DNA of 15,201 bases from Peptococcaceae bacterium. GTDB lineage: Bacteria; Bacillota; Peptococcia; DRI-13; UBA5745. Below are positions 1-6,990 of the stretch, piece after piece (position 1 is the first letter of the stretch; each line of letters starts with the position of its first letter). The stretch covers positions 1-15,201 of the forward strand of contig JAISDM010000209.1 in NCBI GenBank assembly GCA_031264885.1, in the 5' to 3' direction. Made by a program: the position numbers and the translations under genes. The notes under the pieces are model-generated. The model was not told the DNA's origin. It did no database searches and saw only the letters and a list, made by a program, of their open reading frames with translations.

Positions 1-5
1 GCGGA

Positions 6-108
6 GCGTTTTAGAATTTCTAGGCGAAATTTGCGTCCGCAAAAGCCACTGTCTGAGCGGAGCGAGTTTGGCTTTTGCAGCAAATTGAGCCGTAGAAATT
101 CAAAACGC
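6..108. repeat. Large imperfect inverted repeat (long hairpin)
   Basis: The left arm (6-48) and right arm (69-108) pair through successive blocks: GCGTTTT with AAAACGC, GAATTTCTA with TAGAAATTC, GGC with GCC, AATTTGC with GCAAATT, and GCAAAAGCCA with TGGCTTTTGC. Small bulges and internal loops separate the blocks, and about 20 nt (49-68) form the loop. No T-run follows, so it is not a simple intrinsic terminator. It looks like a dispersed REP- or MITE-like element lying upstream of the ilv promoter. Only one copy is in this window, so its repetitive nature is inferred. Confidence 0.7.
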
Positions 109-152
109 GGAGCCGTAAGCCGGCATCCTCCCCCTCCGCCGGGTATTTGCGC

Positions 153-178
153 CAAACTGCGAATCGCAGGTTTGTTTT
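153..178 (+). terminator. Probable intrinsic terminator of an upstream gene
   Basis: CAAAC plus TGCG pairs with CGCA plus GTTTG around an AAT loop, with one bulged G, and TTTT then AATTT follows. The stem is modest and the U-tract is interrupted, so strength is uncertain. It lies just before the ilv promoter, as expected for the end of a preceding + strand transcript whose gene is outside the window. Confidence 0.45.
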
Positions 179-184
179 AATTTG

Positions 185-213
185 TTGACATCTTTTCTTT
201 GTCGAAGTATTAT
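185..213 (+). promoter_or_regulatory. Sigma-A-type promoter of the ilv-leu operon
   Basis: TTGACA (185-190) and TATTAT (208-213) are separated by exactly 17 bp, close to the housekeeping consensus. Transcription would start near 220, leaving a leader of about 75 nt before ilvD. That is too short for a T-box, and I see no leader peptide rich in Leu, Ile or Val codons and no clear CodY-like box. Confidence 0.8.
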
Positions 214-295
214 AAAAGCTAGTTTATCGTATTGAGTGTATTGACGGACGGCGCGCTTGCGGGCGCTGCCGGGCGGACAGAAGGGAGAGACGCGA

Positions 296-1975
296 ATGGG
301 CAGTGAGATTCTAAAGATTGGGCCGACAAAGGCGCCTCATCGCGCGCTGCTTTCGGCGCTGGGGATTACCCGGGCTGAGATGGAACGTCCGTTTGTCGGG
401 GTGGTGAATTCCAAAAGCGATTACATTCCGGGGCATCAGCATCTGGGTGAGATCGGCGAGGCGGTCAAGGCGGGGATCCGAAACGCGGGCGGCGTTCCTT
501 TCGAATTCCAGACCATCGGGGTCTGTGACGGATTGGCCATGAACCATCAGGGTATGAAGTATTCCCTGGCCAGCAGGGAACTGATCGCGGATTCCATTGA
601 GGTGATGATCAACGCGCATCCTATGGACGCGCTGGTATTTGTGACCAATTGCGATAAGATCGTGCCTGGGATGCTGATGGCGGCCTGCCGGCTGAATTTG
701 CCCGCCATTATGGTCAGCGGCGGCCCCATGACCGCCGGCAAAGCGGAGGGAAGGCGCATCGGTTTCAGCGAGATTTTTGAGGCGGTGGGCAGGTTCAGCG
801 CCGGCGGCATGACGGAGGCGCAGCTTTTTGAGTATGAGGAGAAGGGATGTCCCGGCTGCGGGTCCTGCGCGGGCATGTACACCGCGAATTCCATGAATTG
901 TCTGACGGAGGCGCTGGGCATGGGGATGCCCGGCAACGGCACTGTCCTGGCCAACAGCGCCGCCCGGCGCAGGCTGGCCAAGTCCGCGGGGGAGCGGATC
1001 ATGGCGCTGCTGCGGGAGAACCGCCGGCCGAGGGATATTTTGACCACGCAGGCCATACGGAACGCTTTGCGGACGGAAATGGCCCTGGGATGCTCCACCA
1101 ACACGGTGCTGCATTTGACTGCCATCGCCCATGAGGCCGGGTTGCGCCTGGACTTGTCCATGATCGACGAAATCAGCCATACCACGCCGCAGCTGTGCAT
1201 ACTGAATCCGGCCGGAGACACGTTTATTGAGGATTTGGATGAGGTCGGCGGCATTATGGCGGTGATGAAAGAGTTATCCAAGGGCGGGCTGATCGACGGC
1301 ACGGTGAAGACGGCGGCGGCGGACACCCTTCAGGATGTGCTGGATACCTGGACGGGAGCGGACGGAACCCTGATCCATCCCTTGGAGCGTCCTTACCGGA
1401 AGGAGGGCGGCATCGCCATACTCCGGGGCAATTTGGCGCCCGAGGGCGCCGTGGTCAAGCAGGGCGCGGTGAAGGAAGGCATGATGACGCACAAGGGCCC
1501 GGCCAGGGTATTCCAGAGTGAGACCGAGGCGACGGAGGCTATTCTGAGCGGAGCGGTACAGAAAGGCGACGTGGTGGTGATCCGCTACGAGGGGCCCAAG
1601 GGCGGTCCCGGTATGCAGGAGATGCTGGCGCCTACCGCCGCTTTGGCGGGCCGCGGGCTGGACGAGACAGTGGCCCTGATTACGGACGGGCGTTTTTCCG
1701 GGGCGACGCGGGGCGCCGCCATCGGACACGTGTCTCCGGAAGCCGCTGCCGGCGGGCTGATCGCCTTCGTAGAATCCGGAGATTTGATTCAAATTGATAT
1801 TCCCAATCGAAAATTGGAATTACTGGCGGAGGACGCTGTCATAGAGGCGCGGAAGAAGGCTTGGGCCGGCCCGCCGGACCGGGGCTTCGGCGGTTACTTG
1901 GCCCGGTACGCCAGACAGGTGACCTCCGCCGCGCAGGGCGCTGTGTTTCGGGGAGAGCAGGAGAGTGATGGATGA
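296..1975 (+). CDS. ilvD: Dihydroxy-acid dehydratase
   Basis: Dehydrates 2,3-dihydroxy-isovalerate and 2,3-dihydroxy-3-methylvalerate to the keto acids that precede valine/leucine and isoleucine; a cytoplasmic Fe-S enzyme. The 559-residue length is normal. Visible family motifs are VCDGLAMNH (Cys77), TNCDKIVPGM (Cys119), GCPGCGSCAGMYTANSMNC (Cys191) and, near the C-terminus, LITDGRFSGATRG. The early motif reads PGHQHL, the form seen in E. coli IlvD, not the PCNxHL of three-cysteine [2Fe-2S] enzymes, so I do not assign the cluster type. The frame extends upstream to a TTG at 257, but ATG 296 gives the usual N-terminus (MGSEILKIGP) and follows an AAGGGAGAG ribosome site. It is the first gene of the operon; its stop overlaps the ilvB start as ATGA. 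Confidence 0.96.
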   Translation: MGSEILKIGPTKAPHRALLSALGITRAEMERPFVGVVNSKSDYIPGHQHLGEIGEAVKAGIRNAGGVPFEFQTIGVCDGLAMNHQGMKYSLASRELIADSIEVMINAHPMDALVFVTNCDKIVPGMLMAACRLNLPAIMVSGGPMTAGKAEGRRIGFSEIFEAVGRFSAGGMTEAQLFEYEEKGCPGCGSCAGMYTANSMNCLTEALGMGMPGNGTVLANSAARRRLAKSAGERIMALLRENRRPRDILTTQAIRNALRTEMALGCSTNTVLHLTAIAHEAGLRLDLSMIDEISHTTPQLCILNPAGDTFIEDLDEVGGIMAVMKELSKGGLIDGTVKTAAADTLQDVLDTWTGADGTLIHPLERPYRKEGGIAILRGNLAPEGAVVKQGAVKEGMMTHKGPARVFQSETEATEAILSGAVQKGDVVVIRYEGPKGGPGMQEMLAPTAALAGRGLDETVALITDGRFSGATRGAAIGHVSPEAAAGGLIAFVESGDLIQIDIPNRKLELLAEDAVIEARKKAWAGPPDRGFGGYLARYARQVTSAAQGAVFRGEQESDG

Positions 1976-3684
1976 TGAATGGCGCGCAGTATCTGCTTCG
2001 CTTTTTGGAGCGGAAAGGCGTTGACTTGGTATTCGGGTATCCCGGGGGGAAGGTGATTCCTTTATACGATGTACTGGCGGGTTCCAAGCTGCGTCATGTT
2101 CTGGCCCGGCACGAGCAGGGCGCGGTTCACGCCGCCGAAGGCTACGCTGAGGCTTCCGGGAAGCCCGGCGTTTGTTTCGCCACATCCGGGCCGGGCGCTA
2201 CCAATCTGGTGACGGGCATTGCCGACGCGCATCAGGATTCGGTTCCGCTGTTTCTGGTCACGGGGCAGGTGGGGCTGGGGGATCTGGGCCGGGACGCCTT
2301 TCAGGAGGCGGATATCACGGGCATTGCCACGCCGGTGACCAAGAACACCTATTTGATTCAGGAATCGCGCCAGATGCCCGATGTGCTGGAGGAAGCCTGG
2401 CAGGTGATGACGACAGGCCGTCCGGGGCCGGTGCTGGTAGATATTCCCAGCGATATTTTTGTGGGGCAGTCGGACTTCCCGGAACCGGGGACGCGGATTT
2501 TGACCCGGAAAATTCCCATGAAGCACCGCCTGATGAAGAATCTGCCCACCATTGTGGATCGGATCAATCAGGCGAAACGGCCTCTGATTCTGGCCGGCGG
2601 CGGGGTCGTCATCTCCGGCGTGCGGAACGAATTGCTTCAGCTGATGGAGAAAATGAACATTCCCGCCGCGAATACCCTGAAGGGGAAGGGCGCCTGTCCG
2701 GAAACCCATCCCCTGTCTCTGGGCATGGCGGGTATGCACGGCCGGGCGGCGGCGAATCTGGCCATGAAAAACTGCGATTTGCTGCTGGCTGTGGGCGCCC
2801 GGTTCAGCGACCGGGTCACCGGCAACCCGAAGAAATTCCTGCCGGATGCCTTCGTCGTTCATGTGGATCTGGACATTGCCGAGCTGGGGAAAAACATACC
2901 GGCGGACATCGGCGTGGCCGGCGACGCCAGGACCTTCCTGAACACATTGCTCAACCGGCCTGAATTGAAGCGCAATCCGGAGACGGACGCCTGGATTCAG
3001 CAGATTCAGCAATGGGAAGCCGAGTTCCCCGACGACGGCGGGGGGGATTATGAAGGCGTGAAGTCTCAGGCGGTCATCCGGGAAGCCGCGCGTCAGGCGG
3101 GGCCTACGGCGGTGGTGGTGACGGATGTGGGGCAGCATCAGATGTTCGTGGCACAGCATTATCCCCTGGACGCGCCGCGGGATTTCATCACATCGGGGGG
3201 CCTGGGCACCATGGGATTCGGGCTTCCGGCGGCGGCGGGGGCGGCTTTCGGCCGGCCGGGAGAGAATGTGCTGCTGTTTGTGGGCGACGGGGGCTTCCAA
3301 ATGACGGTGCAGGAATTGGCTGTGCTGCGGGAGCACGACCTGCCGGTCAAAATCTTTTTGATGAACAACGGGGTCTTGGGCATGGTGTATCAGTGGCAGG
3401 CTTTGTTTTATAAAGAGAACTATTCCCAGACCGTGTTCGGGCACAATCCGGATTTTGTGAAGCTGGCCGAGGCTTATGACATCCCGGCGTTTCGGCTGGA
3501 TCAGCCGGATCAGATCGCGCCGGTGATCCGGCGGGCGCTGGATCAGGCGGGGCCGGCGCTGATTGACTGCCGCATCGATCCCCGGGAGCTGGTGCTGCCT
3601 ATGGTGCCGGCGGGCGGAACCCTGGAGGATATGATGGGGAGGTGGCGCGGTGAGACACACATTAGCCGTATTAGTGGAGAATAG
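1972..3684 (+). CDS. ilvB: Acetolactate synthase large subunit, copy 1
   Basis: ThDP- and FAD-dependent enzyme condensing pyruvate with pyruvate or 2-ketobutyrate, the first common step of valine/leucine and isoleucine synthesis. The 570 residues show the N-terminal ThDP pyrimidine domain with catalytic Glu48 (RHEQGAVHAAEGYA), a central FAD-region motif RFSDRVTG, and a C-terminal ThDP-Mg domain with GDGGFQM and NNGVLGMVYQWQ. Trp475 occupies the position that in AHAS II favours 2-ketobutyrate. The C-terminal LPMVPAGGTLEDM is typical of biosynthetic enzymes. AGGAG at 1959-1963 lies 8 nt before ATG 1972; ATG 1975 is possible. It overlaps ilvD by 4 bp and ilvN by 35 bp, indicating translational coupling with its regulatory subunit. 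Confidence 0.95.
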   Translation: MMNGAQYLLRFLERKGVDLVFGYPGGKVIPLYDVLAGSKLRHVLARHEQGAVHAAEGYAEASGKPGVCFATSGPGATNLVTGIADAHQDSVPLFLVTGQVGLGDLGRDAFQEADITGIATPVTKNTYLIQESRQMPDVLEEAWQVMTTGRPGPVLVDIPSDIFVGQSDFPEPGTRILTRKIPMKHRLMKNLPTIVDRINQAKRPLILAGGGVVISGVRNELLQLMEKMNIPAANTLKGKGACPETHPLSLGMAGMHGRAAANLAMKNCDLLLAVGARFSDRVTGNPKKFLPDAFVVHVDLDIAELGKNIPADIGVAGDARTFLNTLLNRPELKRNPETDAWIQQIQQWEAEFPDDGGGDYEGVKSQAVIREAARQAGPTAVVVTDVGQHQMFVAQHYPLDAPRDFITSGGLGTMGFGLPAAAGAAFGRPGENVLLFVGDGGFQMTVQELAVLREHDLPVKIFLMNNGVLGMVYQWQALFYKENYSQTVFGHNPDFVKLAEAYDIPAFRLDQPDQIAPVIRRALDQAGPALIDCRIDPRELVLPMVPAGGTLEDMMGRWRGETHISRISGE

Positions 3685-4129
3685 CCCGGGCGTTCTCTCT
3701 CATGTGGCCGGATTGTTTGCCCGCCGGGGCTATAATATAGAAAGCTTGGTTGTGGGCGAGACGGAGGACCGGACCATATCCCGCATTACTCTGGTTGTGG
3801 AAGGGGACGAGCGGGTGCTTGAGCAGGTCTCCAAGCAGCTCAACAAGCAGGTGGATGTGATCAAGGTCAACGACATCACCGAGGATGAGACGGTGGACCG
3901 GCAGCTGCTGCTGATCCGGGTATCGGCGGATCAGTCCAACAGGCAGGAAATTTTGCAGATCGTGGAGATCTTTCGCTGCCGCATTGTGGACATCGGCCGC
4001 CGCTCGCTGATTGTGGAGGCTACCGGGGATGAGGCCAAGATTGAGGCGGTGATCAAGTCTCTCCGGCCCTTCGGGATTCAGGAGCTGGTCTGCACGGGCA
4101 AGGTGGCCATGGTGCGGGGGTCTAAGTAG
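3650..4129 (+). CDS. ilvN: Acetolactate synthase small (regulatory) subunit
   Basis: Regulatory partner of acetolactate synthase; it activates the large subunit and mediates valine feedback. The 159 residues comprise an N-terminal ACT domain (about 1-75) and the IlvN/IlvH C-terminal domain (about 83-157). Asn11, Gly14 and Asn29 (in VENSPGVLSHVAGLF and RRGYNIESL) match the valine-binding positions known for E. coli IlvH, so feedback inhibition is predicted. It starts at GTG 3650 with GGGGAGG 7 nt upstream and lies 35 bp inside the end of ilvB copy 1. It is the only small-subunit gene in the window although two large-subunit genes are present; whether it also serves the second copy cannot be read from the sequence. 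Confidence 0.95.
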   Translation: MRHTLAVLVENSPGVLSHVAGLFARRGYNIESLVVGETEDRTISRITLVVEGDERVLEQVSKQLNKQVDVIKVNDITEDETVDRQLLLIRVSADQSNRQEILQIVEIFRCRIVDIGRRSLIVEATGDEAKIEAVIKSLRPFGIQELVCTGKVAMVRGSK

Positions 4130-4160
4130 TGGTCAGTGGGTAGTGGATAGAGTGGGCAGT
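4128..4160. repeat. Degenerate 7-bp tandem repeat in the ilvN-ilvC gap
   Basis: Four heptamers, AGTGGTC, AGTGGGT, AGTGGAT and (after an extra AG) AGTGGGC, followed by AGT, fill most of the gap and begin inside the ilvN stop codon. No function is evident; the ilvC ribosome site (GAGGAGG, 4169-4175) lies just beyond. Confidence 0.55.
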
Positions 4161-4183
4161 TAAATGATGAGGAGGCAGTATTT

Positions 4184-5191
4184 ATGGCGAAGATGTTTTA
4201 TGATCAGGACGCGGATTTGAGTTATTATGACGGCAAAACCGTGGCGGTGATCGGCTATGGCAGTCAGGGGCACGCTCAGGCGCAGAATATGAAGGACAGC
4301 GGGTTCCATGTGGTAATCGGGCTGAGAAAGAGCAGTCCCCGCTGGGAAGTGGCTCAGGCGGACGGGTTTGAGGTTTTGACCGTGGCGGAGGCCGCCAAAA
4401 AGGCTCAGGTCATTCAGATTTTGCTTCCGGACGAAAATCACGGGCCGGTGTTTAACGGGGAGATCGCGCCTTATTTGGAAGACGGGGACGCCGTGGTGAC
4501 CTCCCATGGCTTCTCTATCCATTATCAGCAGATCAAGCCGCCGGCGCAGGTGGATGTGTACATGGTGGCGCCCAAAGGGCCGGGCCATATGGTGCGCCGT
4601 CTGTATCAGGAAGGCACGGGCATCCCCGGATTGGTGGCGGTGTACCAGGACGCTTCCGGCAAGGCGCTGCAGAAGGGGCTGGCTCACGCCAAGGGTGTGG
4701 GGTGTACCCGGGCAGGGGTGCTGATGACGACCTTTAAAGAGGAAACGGAGACGGATCTGTTTGGTGAGCAGACGGTCTTATGCGGCGGCCTGTCCGCTTT
4801 GATCATGGCCTGCTTCGATACATTGGTGGAGGCGGGCTATCAGCCGGAATCCGCGTACTTTGAGTGCTGCCATGAATTGAAGCTGATCGTGGATCTGATC
4901 TATGAGCATGGAATTTCCGGCATGCGCTATTCCATCAGCGATACGGCGGAATTCGGGGATTTTGTCACGGGGCCCCGCATCGTCAGCGACGCGGTGAAGC
5001 AGGAATTGAAGCGTATCCTTGCCGATATCCAAAGCGGCAAATTTGCCAAAGAATGGATCCTGGAGAACCAGTCCGGGCGGCCCCGTTACAGTTCTTTGAA
5101 ACGCATGGGGCAGACGCATCCCATCGAAAAAGTGGGGCAGGAGCTCAGGAGTCAGATGCCCTGGCTCAAAAACAGCAAGAAGTTGAGTTAA
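4184..5191 (+). CDS. ilvC: Ketol-acid reductoisomerase (class I)
   Basis: Isomerises and reduces 2-acetolactate and 2-aceto-2-hydroxybutyrate to the dihydroxy acids used by IlvD; Mg2+- and NAD(P)H-dependent. At 335 residues it is a short class I enzyme. It has the Rossmann motif GYGSQGHAQAQN (24-35), a cofactor loop LRKSSPRW (47-54) with serines typical of NADPH binding, and the C-terminal knotted domain. His108, Lys131, Asp191, Glu195, Glu227, Glu231 and Ser252 fall at the expected catalytic and metal-binding positions. GAGGAGG lies 8 nt before ATG 4184. A 54-bp gap separates it from ilvN, and a strong inverted repeat begins 7 nt after its stop. Confidence 0.96.
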   Translation: MAKMFYDQDADLSYYDGKTVAVIGYGSQGHAQAQNMKDSGFHVVIGLRKSSPRWEVAQADGFEVLTVAEAAKKAQVIQILLPDENHGPVFNGEIAPYLEDGDAVVTSHGFSIHYQQIKPPAQVDVYMVAPKGPGHMVRRLYQEGTGIPGLVAVYQDASGKALQKGLAHAKGVGCTRAGVLMTTFKEETETDLFGEQTVLCGGLSALIMACFDTLVEAGYQPESAYFECCHELKLIVDLIYEHGISGMRYSISDTAEFGDFVTGPRIVSDAVKQELKRILADIQSGKFAKEWILENQSGRPRYSSLKRMGQTHPIEKVGQELRSQMPWLKNSKKLS

Positions 5192-5198
5192 AGGAATG

Positions 5199-5267
5199 CG
5201 GGCGGCAGAATGCCGCCCCTACGATACCATGAACGACGCGCCTGTAGGGGCGGCATTCTGCCGCCCG
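5199..5267. repeat. Inverted pair of family-A palindromes between ilvC and ilvB copy 2
   Basis: Two 24-bp arms (5199-5222 and 5244-5267) are perfect reverse complements around a 21-nt loop. Each arm is also palindromic by itself: GGGCGGCA, loop GAA, TGCCGCCC, then CTAC. The RNA could fold as one very stable long hairpin or two small ones. No T-run follows, so it is not a classical terminator. It lies between the ilvC stop and the ribosome site of the next gene and could affect mRNA processing or expression across this junction (inference). Confidence 0.9.
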
Positions 5268-5289
5268 TCCTTGCGCGGGGAGGTGTTTT

Positions 5290-6975
5290 TTGTTGCTTCG
5301 AGGAGCGGAGATATTGATTAAGTGTCTGGAGAAGGAAAAAGTCCGGGTGGTATTCTGCTATCCGGGCGGCGCCAATCTGGACATTCTGGAGGCGTTGAAA
5401 AATTCCTCCATTCGGATGGTTCTGGTCAGAAACGAGCAGGGCGCGGCTCACGCCGCCAGCGGATACGCCCGGGTCACAGGCGAGGCGGGGGTTTGCCTGG
5501 CCACGTCCGGACCTGGCGCTACCAATTTGGTGACGGGGATCGCGGCCGCTTATATGGATTCCATTCCCATTGTGGCCATTACGGGCCAGGTGGCGACGGC
5601 TATGGTGGGGACGGACGCCTTTCAGGAGGTGGATATTACCGGTATCACGGATCCCATCTCGAAGCACAATTACCTGGTCAGCGATGTGAACCAATTGGCA
5701 CGCAAGGTGACGGAGGCTTTTCATATCGCCGCCAGCGGCCGGCCCGGCCCGGTGCTGGTGGATATTCCGAAAGATGTGGCCATGGCTGAGGCGACGGTGG
5801 AATATGTGCCTTATGACCGGGTGGAGCTGAGGGGCTACAAGCCCAACCTGACCGGTCACGCGGGGCAGATCAAACAGGTGGCCAATTTGCTGGAACAGGC
5901 GCGCAAGCCTTTGATTTGCGCCGGGGGCGGGGTTCTTTCCGCTCAAGCCTGGGATGAGCTGCGGAAGCTGGCCGAGGGACAGGAGATTCCCGTGGTGCAT
6001 ACCTTAATGGGGATCGGGGCTTTTCCCATGAATCACCCGCTGTCTTTTGGCATGCTGGGGGTCTACGGCGCGGCGCCCGCGAATCTGGCCGTACAGAACT
6101 GCGACCTTCTTCTGGCTCTGGGAATGCGGTTTGACGACCGGGTCACGGGGACTGTGGCCCATTTTGCCCGGTCGGCGAAGATCATTCACATCGATATCGA
6201 CACGGCGGAAATCGGGAAGAATGTGACGCCGCATATTCCGCTGGTGGGGGATCTCAAGATCGTACTCAATCAGCTGCTGGGCCGGCTGCAGAGCCGCCGG
6301 CATCCGGAATGGCTGGCGCAGGTTCAGGGGTTCCGCCGGTCGCCTGAGCCGGTGATCAACGAAAAGGGGCTATCGCCCGCTCATGTGCTGAAGGCTTTGG
6401 ACGATCTGATGCTGGACGGCCTAATTGTGGCTACCGACGTCGGCCAGCATCAGATGTGGGCGGCCAAAAGGCTGACTTACAGGAAGCCCCGTTCTTTCTT
6501 GACCTCGGGGGGGCTGGGCGTTATGGGCTACGGGATTCCCGCCGCGGTGGGCGCTCAGATCGCCTGTCCGGGCAAAACCGTGCTGGTGATCACCGGGGAC
6601 GGCAGTTTTCAGATGAATATGCAGGAGCTGGGCACGGCCAGGGAACAGGATTTGCCTGTTAAGGTGCTGCTGTTTAACAATTCCTGTCTGGGCATGGTCA
6701 AGCAGCTCCAGGATCATTTTTGCCGGGGAAGCTACGCGGCGGTGAATTTTACGGGGAACCCGGATTTCCAGCTCATCGGCCAGGCTTATGGGATGGAGAC
6801 CTTCCGGGCGGTGAGCCGGGAGGGGCTGGAAGAAACCCTCGCGGCGTTTATGAGGGCGCCGGGAATGGCGCTTCTGGAGGCGGTCGTCGATTGGGAGGAG
6901 AATGTCTATCCCATGGTGCTGCCGGGGGCAGGGCTGGAGACCATGACCGGGCTGATAGATATTGACAGCATATGA
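5290..6975 (+). CDS. ilvB: Acetolactate synthase large subunit, copy 2 (Trp-to-Leu variant)
   Basis: Second ThDP/FAD-dependent acetolactate synthase, 561 residues. Catalytic Glu49 (VRNEQGAAHAASGYAR), the FAD-region motif RFDDRVTG, GDGSFQMNMQEL and the C-terminal YPMVLPGAGLETM are all present. The RNEQGAAHA and RFDDRVTG signatures argue for a biosynthetic-type enzyme and against catabolic AlsS. The segment GMVKQLQDHF has Leu473 (CTC, 6706-6708) where copy 1 and most relatives have Trp; in known enzymes this site sets preference for 2-ketobutyrate and sensitivity to sulfonylurea-type inhibitors. The start is TTG: 5290 fits the usual N-terminal length, and TTG 5293 has slightly better spacing from GGAGGTG (5279-5285). 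No small-subunit gene accompanies it, and it lies where leuA is often found in clostridial ilv-leu clusters. Confidence 0.93.
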   Translation: MLLRGAEILIKCLEKEKVRVVFCYPGGANLDILEALKNSSIRMVLVRNEQGAAHAASGYARVTGEAGVCLATSGPGATNLVTGIAAAYMDSIPIVAITGQVATAMVGTDAFQEVDITGITDPISKHNYLVSDVNQLARKVTEAFHIAASGRPGPVLVDIPKDVAMAEATVEYVPYDRVELRGYKPNLTGHAGQIKQVANLLEQARKPLICAGGGVLSAQAWDELRKLAEGQEIPVVHTLMGIGAFPMNHPLSFGMLGVYGAAPANLAVQNCDLLLALGMRFDDRVTGTVAHFARSAKIIHIDIDTAEIGKNVTPHIPLVGDLKIVLNQLLGRLQSRRHPEWLAQVQGFRRSPEPVINEKGLSPAHVLKALDDLMLDGLIVATDVGQHQMWAAKRLTYRKPRSFLTSGGLGVMGYGIPAAVGAQIACPGKTVLVITGDGSFQMNMQELGTAREQDLPVKVLLFNNSCLGMVKQLQDHFCRGSYAAVNFTGNPDFQLIGQAYGMETFRAVSREGLEETLAAFMRAPGMALLEAVVDWEENVYPMVLPGAGLETMTGLIDIDSI

Positions 6976-6990
6976 AAAGGGGCGCGGCTT

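Noticed and set aside
214..295. A T-box or attenuator controlling the ilv-leu operon.
   Set aside because: The leader is only about 75 nt, with no T-box sequence, leader peptide or terminator/antiterminator pair visible.
2062..3660. A 532-codon open frame on the - strand opposite ilvB copy 1, and similar long antisense frames opposite ilvD, leuC and leuB.
   Set aside because: They are mirror images of strongly conserved GC-rich genes, with Arg/His/Pro/Gln-rich translations, no family motifs and no ribosome sites.
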